A stretch of 64,000 nt of DNA from Oscillospiraceae bacterium. Lineage in GTDB: Bacteria > Bacillota > Clostridia > Oscillospirales > Oscillospiraceae. Where the stretch lies: NCBI GenBank assembly GCA_015068455.1, contig SVKO01000007.1:62001-126000 (forward strand), written 5' to 3'. The notes beneath the pieces were generated by a model, which saw only the letters and a program-made list of their open reading frames with translations, searched no databases and was not told the DNA's origin. Positions 1 to 7,017 of the stretch are shown one piece after another; positions within the stretch are counted from its first letter, which is position 1, and the number at the start of each line of letters is the position of its first letter. The translations under genes were made by a program, and so were the position numbers.

Positions 1-2
1 TC

Positions 3-188
3 GGGAAAAGTCGGAAAACCGCCGAGCTTCTGGCGGCATGTCTGAAGCGGCACACCGGTCGCTTTACTCCAGTATATACCCGCACACAGGACGGACGGCA
101 GATTCTCCGCAAGTGCCGGAAACGGTCCTATCTCTCCCCGCTCGAACAGCCCACGGAGAAAAAATATCGGGTCGCAGGATCCCCATGA
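3..188 (+). CDS. C-terminal end of an unidentified protein (cut by window edge)
   Basis: An open frame enters at the left edge and stops with TGA at 186-188, giving about 61 residues rich in Lys, Arg and Thr and ending in YRVAGSP. A convincing Rho-independent hairpin lies 20 bases after this stop, which argues that a real + strand gene ends here. I do not recognise the family. The other two forward frames are less likely: one stops within 15 codons and the other runs through the terminator. Confidence 0.45.
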   Translation, partial: GKSRKTAELLAACLKRHTGRFTPVYTRTQDGRQILRKCRKRSYLSPLEQPTEKKYRVAGSP

Positions 189-208
189 GCCCGCCATCGT
201 CATTATTC

Positions 209-243
209 GTCCCGGGAGCGCTGCTTCCGGGACTTCTCTCTTT
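209..243 (+). terminator. Rho-independent terminator before rlmD
   Basis: A near-perfect stem (GTCCCGGGA pairing with TTCCGGGAC, 209-233) is followed by the T-rich run TTCTCTCTTT. It ends the partial gene at the left edge and separates it from rlmD. Confidence 0.75.
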
Positions 244-269
244 ACCCCTCCCGCTTTTTGTGCTAAACT
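241..269 (+). promoter_or_regulatory. Possible sigma-A promoter of rlmD
   Basis: TTTACC at 241-246 and TAAACT at 264-269 are spaced by 17 bases. They lie just after a terminator and about 25 bases before the rlmD ATG. The -35 is weak. Confidence 0.45.
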
Positions 270-294
270 GGAAAAAACGCCTTTGGAGGCTCTT

Positions 295-1653
295 ATGCTG
301 AAAAACAACACCGTCTACGAGACGGAGATCACCGACTATACCGCCGACGGCATGGGGATCGCCCATGCCGATGGCTGCGCCGTGTTCATTCCCAACGCCA
401 TCGCCGGGGAACGGGTGCGTATTTCCATCGTCCACGCCGGCAAAAACAAGGCCATCGGGAAAATAGAGGATATCCTGGAGCGCTCGCCCCACCGCATCGT
501 TCGGGACTGCCCCTGGGCCAAGATCTGCGGCGGCTGCGATTTCCGCCACATGGACTACGCCGAGGAGCTGCGGCTCAAGGCGCAGCGGGTGCGCGACGCG
601 CTGGCCCGCCTCGGCGGCTGGGACCCGGGCGAGCTGCCCATTGCGGGGGCGAAGCGCCTGACGGGCTACCGCAACAAAGCCATCTTCCCCATGGGCATGT
701 ATAAAGGAAAGGCGGACGCCGGCTTCTACCGCGCCCGCACCCACGATCTGATCCCCGCGGATCATTGTCTTCTGCAGAACGACGCCGCCAATGCCGCCCG
801 GCAGGCGGTGGTGGACTTTGTCCGCGAAAATCATGTGCGCGTCTACGACGAGGGAACAAACGCCGGGCTCCTGCGTCATATATTTGTACGCACCGCCGAC
901 GCCACGGGCCAGGTGATGGTCTGCCTGATCGCCAACGGGGACCGTCTCCCGAAGGAACAAGAGTTATGTAAACTGCTCCGGGATCGGGTGCCGACTCTGG
1001 CCTCCGTGATCCTGTGCACGAATACGCGGCCCGGCAACGCCATCATGGGCGAAAAATTCCGCACCCTCTGGGGCGCTGACGCCATCGAGGACGAGCTGTG
1101 CGGCCTGCGCTTCCGCCTCTCTCCCCGCTCGTTCTATCAGGTGAACCACGCGCAGGCGGAGGTCCTCTATGAAAAGGCGCGGACCTTTGCCGGTCTGACA
1201 AAAAGCGACACGGTGCTGGATCTCTACTGCGGCACCGGCACCATCACCCTGCATCTGGCACGGGACGCCGGGCAGGCCGTGGGCGTGGAGCTCGTGGACG
1301 CCGCCATCGCCGACGCGAAGCAAAATGCCGTGCGCAACGGGATCGACAACGCCCGCTTCTTCTGCGCCGACGCCGGACAGGCCGCGCAGAAGCTGCTCGA
1401 CGAAGGCCTGCGGCCGGACGTCGTTGTGGTCGATCCGCCCCGCAAGGGCCTGGCCCCGGACGTGGTGGAAACGATCGCCCGCATGAATCCCGATCGGGTG
1501 GTCTACGTCTCCTGCGACCCCGCCACCCTCGCCCGCGACGTGGCCCGCTTCCGCGCATCGGGCTACGCCCCCCAAAGAGCCGAATGCGTGGACCTCTTCC
1601 CCAGATGTGCCCATGTGGAATCAGTCGTGTTGATGTCTCGAGCCGGGTTGTGA
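295..1653 (+). CDS. rlmD: 23S rRNA (uracil-C5)-methyltransferase, RumA/RlmD (RlmCD) family
   Basis: This enzyme transfers a methyl group from SAM to C5 of uracil in 23S rRNA. In Gram-positive bacteria one such enzyme (RlmCD) often modifies both sites handled by RlmC and RlmD in E. coli, so the exact target is open. The 452 residues show an N-terminal TRAM domain (about 1-58) and three clustered Cys at 72, 78 and 81 with a fourth near 158, the usual 4Fe-4S ligands. The SAM-binding core has DLYCGTGT, then VVDPPRKG, and the catalytic Cys is near 407 in VYVSCDPATLARD. I chose ATG 295 over an upstream TTG at 283 because GGAGG at 285-289 sits correctly before 295. The last 15 codons (HVESVVLMSRAGL) are lower in GC than the rest of the gene and are echoed three times downstream, marking this 3' end as an integration site. 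Confidence 0.93.
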   Translation: MLKNNTVYETEITDYTADGMGIAHADGCAVFIPNAIAGERVRISIVHAGKNKAIGKIEDILERSPHRIVRDCPWAKICGGCDFRHMDYAEELRLKAQRVRDALARLGGWDPGELPIAGAKRLTGYRNKAIFPMGMYKGKADAGFYRARTHDLIPADHCLLQNDAANAARQAVVDFVRENHVRVYDEGTNAGLLRHIFVRTADATGQVMVCLIANGDRLPKEQELCKLLRDRVPTLASVILCTNTRPGNAIMGEKFRTLWGADAIEDELCGLRFRLSPRSFYQVNHAQAEVLYEKARTFAGLTKSDTVLDLYCGTGTITLHLARDAGQAVGVELVDAAIADAKQNAVRNGIDNARFFCADAGQAAQKLLDEGLRPDVVVVDPPRKGLAPDVVETIARMNPDRVVYVSCDPATLARDVARFRASGYAPQRAECVDLFPRCAHVESVVLMSRAGL

Positions 1654-1691
1654 CTACAGGATAGATGTTCCTAAATTGAAGAGGAGTCATA

Positions 1692-2111
1692 ATGGAAACA
1701 AAAAACAAATGCTATACATACTTCAAGATTGTCGGTGATTTTGATCCCGATATTGCGACTGCTCGTTTAGGTCTTACGCCAACAAAAAGTTGGAAAATCG
1801 GAGATACTCGGAGAAACGGCACAAAGTTTGATTTCGCTTTGTGGGAATATGGTAGATGTTCGGAATACGATGTTCTTGTTGAAAACCAAATGCGAAAAAC
1901 CATATCCGACCTACTCGACAAAACTGATATTTTGAATCAAATTAGAAGTGAATATGATGTTAGTTTTTGCCTTGAGATTGTTCCGACGATCTATGTGGGA
2001 GATACAAATCCCTGTCTTGCTCCGCCTTTGGATATTATTGATTTTTGTCACGCTACCAGAACAGAAATTGATATAGACATGTATATCTACTCACAAGAAG
2101 ATGAAGACTGA
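1692..2111 (+). CDS. DUF4279 domain protein
   Basis: A 139-residue protein with the DUF4279 signature near its start (YFKIVGDFDPD, then LGLTPTKSWKIGDTRR). No function is established for the family; members are often found singly in accessory regions and some sit with toxin systems, so an immunity-like role is only a guess. RBS GAGGAG lies 7 bases before the ATG. The gene is clearly AT-richer than rlmD just upstream and the GC-rich genes after 4.8 kb, which points to acquisition. It is the first unit of the islet behind rlmD. Confidence 0.8.
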   Translation: METKNKCYTYFKIVGDFDPDIATARLGLTPTKSWKIGDTRRNGTKFDFALWEYGRCSEYDVLVENQMRKTISDLLDKTDILNQIRSEYDVSFCLEIVPTIYVGDTNPCLAPPLDIIDFCHATRTEIDIDMYIYSQEDED

Positions 2112-2157
2112 TAAAATACTCGGATGAAACGAGTGACCAACGGCATATTCTTTACGT

Positions 2158-2260
2158 CGAGGGTCGTGTGGACAGCGTAGATATGTGCCATTTTATTCAC
2201 GCTATTGTCCCAAGGCATGTGGAGACGGTCGTATTGATGACAAGAGAACTGACGGACTGA
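2158..2260 (+). repeat. Decayed copy of an rlmD-type 3' end (copy 2)
   Basis: Read in frame from 2158, this non-genic stretch encodes VDSVDMCHFIHAIVPRHVE then TVVLMTRELTD and a TGA at 2258-2260. This matches the C-terminus of RumA/RlmD enzymes and the resident gene's HVESVVLMSR. At DNA level it shares CATGTGGA, GTCGT and TTGATG with 1612-1644. It contains no start or body of the gene, so it is a tail left by insertion, not a second methyltransferase. Confidence 0.75.
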
Positions 2261-2281
2261 TATTAATGGAGATGATACATA

Positions 2282-2788
2282 ATGAGTTTTTCAATTTACG
2301 CTGATAACTTGACGTGGATCAACGATAATAAAGATGATCCGGAAGACCTCTGCCTTCACGGTCATGCAGTTGTAATTATCGGTAATCATAAGCTTGAATA
2401 TGAAGCAACAGTCAGCGCAACATCACTGTACTTGTTGAAAACACTTACTGAAGATCATATCATATTTGAAGATAATCAAATGTTACCTTGCTGCGGCCAT
2501 TTTATGATTCCAAACGAGGAACTTGATACTGTAACTATTCTTGGTTGTCCGAATGGGATTGACTGGTCTGTTATACATAATAAAGACGATTCAGTAACAT
2601 TGGAATTAGAAGACGGGACAAAAGAGATAGTCACTTTAACTGATTATGAGAAACAGGTTTATCGTTTTGCAGACGTGATAGAAAACTTCTACTTGTCATG
2701 TTCACCTAAAGTAATGCCGAAAGACCCGTTTGAAAAAAACGCGTATATAGCTTTCTGGAATGAATGGCATAGGCGCAGAGGCAAATAA
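2282..2788 (+). CDS. Hypothetical protein of the rlmD islet
   Basis: A 168-residue acidic, soluble protein with no signal peptide or membrane segment. I do not recognise it. The N-terminal half has alternating hydrophobic strands (HAVVIIGNHKLEYEATVSAT), suggesting a small beta-rich fold, and there is a CCGHF motif in the middle. The C-terminus ends in an aromatic and basic stretch (FWNEWHRRRGK). RBS GGAGATG lies 8 bases before the ATG. It is AT-rich like its islet neighbours and is flanked by two rlmD-tail copies. Size and context resemble immunity or antitoxin-like cargo, but nothing in the sequence proves that. Confidence 0.7.
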   Translation: MSFSIYADNLTWINDNKDDPEDLCLHGHAVVIIGNHKLEYEATVSATSLYLLKTLTEDHIIFEDNQMLPCCGHFMIPNEELDTVTILGCPNGIDWSVIHNKDDSVTLELEDGTKEIVTLTDYEKQVYRFADVIENFYLSCSPKVMPKDPFEKNAYIAFWNEWHRRRGK

Positions 2789-2858
2789 GTCCTGGCTCGT
2801 GAAGGTGACGGCTTTATTCTGTTGCCTCGACCCTTATTGATGATGGGAACTAAGCCAC

Positions 2859-2999
2859 GAGGGTGTGCGAGTAGTCAGCATAGATAATGCCCTTTTTATC
2901 CGCGCCATTGTTCCAAGGCATGTGGAGACGGTGACACTTTTATCCCGCAGAAAAGATGAGCCGAGAGTACAGGTGACGATGACTTGCAAGTCTGACTAA
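2859..2999 (+). repeat. Decayed copy of an rlmD-type 3' end (copy 3)
   Basis: In frame from 2859 this reads EGVRVVSIDNALFIRAIVPR, then HVETVTLLSRRKDEPRVQVT and a TAA at 2997-2999. It is homologous to copy 2 along its whole length (AIVPRHVETV is identical). It carries the longer C-terminal form typical of clostridial RumA proteins, so it probably comes from a different donor allele than the resident rlmD end. Confidence 0.75.
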
Positions 3000-3055
3000 T
3001 ACAGTAAAGAAACGTTTTAATAAATTAACAAATCGTATTTATGGGGATGACTCAG

Positions 3056-3706
3056 ATGAACTATAAGGTAATTGACAGAGAAACATATTATAGAAAAGGT
3101 GTGTACCGTCACTTCTCGGAAGATTGTAAATGCTCGACATCCATGACGGCGAGAATAGATGTCACAAATCTCGCTGCATATTCCAAGAAAACAGAAACAA
3201 AGTTTTATATCAACTTTTTATATATTCTTTCAAAGGTTATGAATTCACGCGAAGATTACAGAATGGGATATCTCTGGCAGACAGATGAACTGATTTGCTA
3301 TGACGTGGTCAATCCCACACAGTATGTCTTCCATGAAGACACGGAAACCTGCACCCCTGTGTATACGGAATACTTTGAGGACTATGATAAGTTCTACGCT
3401 GCTGCATTGCGGGATGTTGAAGAGGCGAAGAAGACAAGGGAATACGAGCTGGATATGCAAAATCATCCCAACTGGTTCGATGCCTCGTTTATTTCATGGC
3501 TCTCTTATGATTCACTGAATCTTGAGCTGCCCGATGGAAATCTGTATTTTGCGCCAATTGTCAATTGGGGAAAATACAGGGAAGAAAACGAAAGACTTGT
3601 CATGCCTGTAACTGTTCGGCTGAATCACGCGATTGCTGATGGTTATTTGGTCGCAAATGTATTCCGCCTTCTGGAGCAAGAAATAAAGTTGTTTGTTGGG
3701 CTTTGA
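3056..3706 (+). CDS. Chloramphenicol O-acetyltransferase-like protein (CAT type A fold)
   Basis: A 216-residue member of the trimeric CAT family, which uses acetyl-CoA to acetylate chloramphenicol or similar acceptors. The family's catalytic motif HxxxDG is present as LNHAIADGYL near the C-terminus. The upstream SxxxWxxxxxLNL segment (ASFISWLSYDSLNLEL) and the RMGY segment are also conserved. The length equals the family norm (about 215). I chose ATG 3056 (MNYKVIDRE) because GGGGATG lies just before it; ATGs at 3041 and 3047 are less well placed. The histidine motif differs from classic resistance enzymes (HHAVCDG), so true chloramphenicol activity is uncertain. AT-rich, single-gene unit of the islet. 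Confidence 0.85.
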   Translation: MNYKVIDRETYYRKGVYRHFSEDCKCSTSMTARIDVTNLAAYSKKTETKFYINFLYILSKVMNSREDYRMGYLWQTDELICYDVVNPTQYVFHEDTETCTPVYTEYFEDYDKFYAAALRDVEEAKKTREYELDMQNHPNWFDASFISWLSYDSLNLELPDGNLYFAPIVNWGKYREENERLVMPVTVRLNHAIADGYLVANVFRLLEQEIKLFVGL

Positions 3707-3723
3707 TTGATATATTCAAAACT

Positions 3724-3756
3724 GTCGAGACGGTGGTATTGATGACAAAGAAATAG
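3724..3756 (+). repeat. Decayed copy of an rlmD-type 3' end (copy 4)
   Basis: A short in-frame remnant reading VETVVLMTKK and TAG at 3754-3756. At DNA level GTCGAGACGGT and GTATTGATGACAA match copy 2. The stretch upstream of it is already lost. Confidence 0.65.
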
Positions 3757-3796
3757 ACAAATCGCCATTTGTATGGTTGGCTTTTAAGGAGAACAG

Positions 3797-4681
3797 ATGG
3801 AAAAAGCTGCTAAAAACAGAAAGATACTTATTTTGTACTTGGTTATAACAATCTGCCTGACCTGGCTCTTGCAGTTTATGCCGATGATCATGGGGCTGGA
3901 TATTGAAAACACGTCGATATCTTCATTCGATCCTGCCTCCCTGTTCTTCGGAGTCGGAGGCGTAATGCCGACCCTGACTGCTTTTATTTTTGTGTTCGTT
4001 TTCTATACGAAGGACGGGATAAAGGATTTTCTGAAAAGATGCTTTGTTCCCAATAAGGAATGTATTGCCGCAATTCTGATTTCGCTTGGACTGATTTGTG
4101 CAGAAGTATTTGTGACACAGATGATTTCGAAAGGCCTTGGCGCAGAGAAGCTTGGCTTTGAGGGAGTAAAGCTGATCGCGAAGAACCCGTTGTATTTCTT
4201 TTATTTTCTGTTTTGGGGAATCATCTCCGGGCCTTTTTCTGAAGAATTTGGATGGAGAGGCTTCCTGACGGATCGATTGTTTCAAAAAAGCAAGCTGCTT
4301 CAAGCATCACTGTGTATCGGTTTTATCTGGGGTATCTGGCATCTGCCGTTATACTTTTATCCGGCACAGATTCAGCACGATTGGTTTATGATCAATCCGT
4401 TATTGGGTTTGCTCTTTATCGTGAGCTGCATGTCGGCAGCACTTGTATACACGACGATCTATGTGATTGCAAAAAGAAAGGTGTTTCCGATTTTCTTTCT
4501 GCACATGTTTAAGAATATCATTTTGACCGGCGCAATGATCTATCCGTTTTCGGATACCTACAGTAAAGTTGTTGTTTTCGTTGAGATCGTACTGGATCTA
4601 TTGTTCTATGTTGTATTTACAAGAACGGCTTTCTACCGAACCGCCTTAGAACAAACATCGGAATTTGACTATCTTAAGTAG
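3797..4681 (+). CDS. CPBP-family intramembrane glutamic protease
   Basis: A 294-residue polytopic membrane protein of the CAAX-protease/bacteriocin-processing (CPBP, Rce1-like) family. The motif 1 glutamates are in SEEFGWRGFL, motif 2 is WGIWHLPLYF and a third conserved His is in LHMFKN. About seven hydrophobic segments are visible. Such proteins are linked to self-immunity against peptide bacteriocins or to peptide processing, but no bacteriocin gene is seen here. RBS AAGGAG precedes the ATG. It is the last AT-rich unit of the islet; base composition returns to GC-rich after about 4.75 kb. No clear rlmD-tail copy follows it. Confidence 0.85.
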   Translation: MEKAAKNRKILILYLVITICLTWLLQFMPMIMGLDIENTSISSFDPASLFFGVGGVMPTLTAFIFVFVFYTKDGIKDFLKRCFVPNKECIAAILISLGLICAEVFVTQMISKGLGAEKLGFEGVKLIAKNPLYFFYFLFWGIISGPFSEEFGWRGFLTDRLFQKSKLLQASLCIGFIWGIWHLPLYFYPAQIQHDWFMINPLLGLLFIVSCMSAALVYTTIYVIAKRKVFPIFFLHMFKNIILTGAMIYPFSDTYSKVVVFVEIVLDLLFYVVFTRTAFYRTALEQTSEFDYLK

Positions 4682-4880
4682 GCGGGATTGCTATATCAGC
4701 ATTTTGAGGGGACTTATCATAACGCGGCGCATATCAAGGACAGAAACTGACAAATTCAAGTTTGCATAGATGCTCCCCTGCGCGTGAGAAACCGTATCCC
4801 TGTTCTTTTCGCAGATTGGATGCGCGTGCCCGATGTATGATGATGTGGAAACACGCCCCGTGCCATATGGAGGCTGTAAA

Positions 4881-5486
4881 TTGAACGAATCAGAACTCTA
4901 TCGCGCCCTCGGGGCGCTGACGAAGGACCGAAGCCAATGGGAAGCGCAGATCCCTTACGTATCGTCGCTGCTCGCCCACGAATCCGTAAAAATACAGGCA
5001 AAGGCGCTCTGGCTGCTTGGGGAGATGGGACTTGCATATCCCCCGGCCGTGAAGGATGCCGTCCCGCAAATCGCCGCCTTCCGCGGCAGCCCGATTGCGC
5101 TTTTGCGGGAACGGGCCGTCAACGCCCTCGGCAGGATCGGGCGGGGCGACTATTCTTTGATCGCGCCGTATTGGGCGGATCTTTGCCGCTTTGCCTCGGA
5201 CGAAGCGCCGGGCGTCAGACTGAGCTTCATTTGGGCGTCGGAAAACATCGCCACGAACACGCCCGACATTTATGAAGATCATATGCCGGTATTTGAGGCG
5301 CTCCTGCACGATGCCGACGATAAGGTGCGGATGGAAGCGCCGGAGATCTTCCGCGTTCTCGGCAAACGCAGGCCGGAATTCGTCCGCCCCTATGCGGCGA
5401 AGCTGAAAGAGCTGTCGGAAACCGACGCGAACCGTGTCGTTCGGATCCACTGTCTGGGCGCGCTCAAGGCGGTCGGAGCAAAATGA
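4881..5486 (+). CDS. HEAT-repeat protein
   Basis: About 201 residues forming helical HEAT-type repeats, for example KIQAKALWLLGEMG, LRERAVNALGRIG, KVRMEAPEIFRVLG and RIHCLGALKAVG. These make a solenoid used for protein contacts; no catalytic site is visible and the partner is unknown. I placed the start at TTG 4881 because GGAGG at 4869-4873 fits it; an in-frame ATG at 4833 would add 16 poorly conserved residues. GC content is back to the genome norm, so this gene probably marks the right edge of the islet. Confidence 0.75.
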   Translation: MNESELYRALGALTKDRSQWEAQIPYVSSLLAHESVKIQAKALWLLGEMGLAYPPAVKDAVPQIAAFRGSPIALLRERAVNALGRIGRGDYSLIAPYWADLCRFASDEAPGVRLSFIWASENIATNTPDIYEDHMPVFEALLHDADDKVRMEAPEIFRVLGKRRPEFVRPYAAKLKELSETDANRVVRIHCLGALKAVGAK

Positions 5487-5511
5487 AATCGGCACATTGC
5501 TTTTGAAAGCG

Positions 5512-5550
5512 AAAGAACGCCGCAGCTTTCAGGCGGCCGGATCGTTCTTT
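5512..5550 (+). terminator. Terminator after the HEAT-repeat gene
   Basis: AAAGAACG (5512-5519) pairs with CGTTCTTT (5543-5550), with an inner CCGC/GCGG pairing, followed by ATTATTT. Confidence 0.6.
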
Positions 5551-5579
5551 ATTATTTGAGTGTGAGAGAAAACGTATTT

Positions 5580-6359
5580 ATGAACAATCAAGAAGCAACG
5601 AAAGACCGTACAATCATAAAAACCGTTCTGGCCACGCTGACACTGCTCGTCTTCTTCTTTCTTCAAGGCGAAGTCGTCGCTGTAAATGGGATCGAAGGCG
5701 CCGCCTCCGCCCTGATCCGCGGCGGGATCATCGGATCGGCCGCCGTCGCCGCGATCGTCTTTTCGCTGATCAAGCACAAAAATCTCACGGCCATCGGCTT
5801 CCGCAAACCGGAACCGGGCGCTTCGAGGAAACTGCTGTACTACATCCCCCTGCTGATCATCGCTCTCAGCGCACTGGCCGCGGGCATTGATTATCAAAAG
5901 GGCGCCGGATTCGCGCTGGCGAATCTGTTCCTGGCGCTTTGTGTGGGAATCGCCGAGGAGATCTATTTCAGAGGCGTCGTCTGCAGCATATGGCTTGAAA
6001 AAGGCGCAGTCAAGGCGATGGTCATATCCTCGATTCTTTTTGGCCTGTGCCATCTGATGAACGTGTTGGGCGGGGCGGGTCTGACGGAAACCATCCTGCA
6101 AATCTTCTTTGCCCTTGCATACGGCGTCGCCTTTGCCCTGATTTTTATCGTCAGCGGAAGCATCTGGCCGTGCATCCTGCTCCACGCGTTTCACGACGGA
6201 TGCTCATTTCTGAGCGCCGATGGATCCTTGCGGACAAACATCCTGGTCGGCATTTTTCAGTTTGCCGTGATGATCACATACATCGCCGCGGTGGTAAAAC
6301 GAAACAAGACGGTTCTCTCCCGGCCCGCGGCGCCGGAGGAACAAAATGCAGTCCGTTGA
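5580..6359 (+). CDS. CPBP-family intramembrane protease
   Basis: A second CPBP protease of about 259 residues, unrelated in detail to the one at 3.8 kb. The motif glutamates lie in AEEIYFRGVV, followed by FGLCHLMN and LHAFHDG, with seven to eight hydrophobic segments. I prefer ATG 5580 (MNNQEATK) with GAGAGAA upstream; TTG 5556 and GTG 5562 are in frame but overlap the preceding terminator. GC-rich, so likely resident. Substrate unknown; the family includes peptide-processing and bacteriocin-immunity proteins. The next gene begins 19 bases later, so the two may be co-transcribed. Confidence 0.85.
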   Translation: MNNQEATKDRTIIKTVLATLTLLVFFFLQGEVVAVNGIEGAASALIRGGIIGSAAVAAIVFSLIKHKNLTAIGFRKPEPGASRKLLYYIPLLIIALSALAAGIDYQKGAGFALANLFLALCVGIAEEIYFRGVVCSIWLEKGAVKAMVISSILFGLCHLMNVLGGAGLTETILQIFFALAYGVAFALIFIVSGSIWPCILLHAFHDGCSFLSADGSLRTNILVGIFQFAVMITYIAAVVKRNKTVLSRPAAPEEQNAVR

Positions 6360-6378
6360 CTCGTGAGGAAACAGTGTT

Positions 6379-7017
6379 ATGAAAAACGGTAAAACACCCG
6401 ACCCCAATGTGATCCATCCGATCCCCGGATACGACGGAGAAATCTACGTCAGGCCGACGGTCACAAATCCGAATATCGTCATCGGCGACTTTACCTATAT
6501 CGCCGACTCGGAATTTGAAAGCCATGTGACCCATCTCTACGAATGGAACGGCGACAAGCTGATCATCGGCAAGTTCTGTCAGATCGCGGCGGGCGTTGAA
6601 TTCGTGATGAACGGCGCAAATCACCAGATGAACGCGGTCACGACCTTCCCGTTCTATACGCTGGAGGGCTGGAGCATGGATCCGCCCGCGCCCGCAGATC
6701 TCCCGCTGAAAGGGGATACGGTGATCGGGAACGACGTCTGGATCGGCCAGAATGCGGTCATCCTTCCCGGCGTGCACATCGGCGACGGGGCCATCATCGG
6801 TGCAAACAGCGTAGTGGGCAGCGACATAGCGCCCTATACCGTTGTGGCCGGCAATCCGGCAAAGCCGCTTCGCAAACGCTTCGACAATGAGCTGATCGGC
6901 CTGCTTCTGGAATTTCGCTGGTGGAACAGATCCATTGAGGAAATCGACGCGCTGATCCCGCTGCTGACCTGCGGCAATTTGGAAAAAGTGAAGACTGAAT
7001 TGAGGAAAATGCTATGA
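6379..7017 (+). CDS. Xenobiotic O-acetyltransferase, Vat/CatB left-handed beta-helix family
   Basis: A 212-residue hexapeptide-repeat acetyltransferase. It carries the family catalytic His in NGANHQMN and the repeat block KGDTVIGNDVWIGQNAVILP then GVHIGDGAIIGANSVV. The C-terminal signature is NPAKPLRKRF followed by a WW-containing tail. These features are shared by streptogramin A acetyltransferases (Vat) and type B chloramphenicol acetyltransferases (CatB), which use acetyl-CoA to modify antibiotics. Chromosomal homologues of unknown substrate are common, so resistance is not proven. The stop overlaps the next start by ATGA, showing translational coupling to the kinase/GNAT fusion. Confidence 0.85.
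   Translation: MKNGKTPDPNVIHPIPGYDGEIYVRPTVTNPNIVIGDFTYIADSEFESHVTHLYEWNGDKLIIGKFCQIAAGVEFVMNGANHQMNAVTTFPFYTLEGWSMDPPAPADLPLKGDTVIGNDVWIGQNAVILPGVHIGDGAIIGANSVVGSDIAPYTVVAGNPAKPLRKRFDNELIGLLLEFRWWNRSIEEIDALIPLLTCGNLEKVKTELRKML

Noticed and set aside
2282-2788. Calling the unknown islet protein an immunity protein or antitoxin
   Set aside because: Size and context are suggestive, but no toxin gene or recognised domain is present in the window.
3056-3706. Calling this gene a proven chloramphenicol resistance determinant
   Set aside because: The catalytic HxxxDG is present but neighbouring active-site residues differ from resistance enzymes; only family membership is supported.
4690-4760. A possible fifth rlmD-tail copy after the CPBP gene
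   Set aside because: Only scattered similarity (AGAAACTGACAAA against AGAAATAGACAAA near 3750) with no HVETV-like frame; too weak to count.
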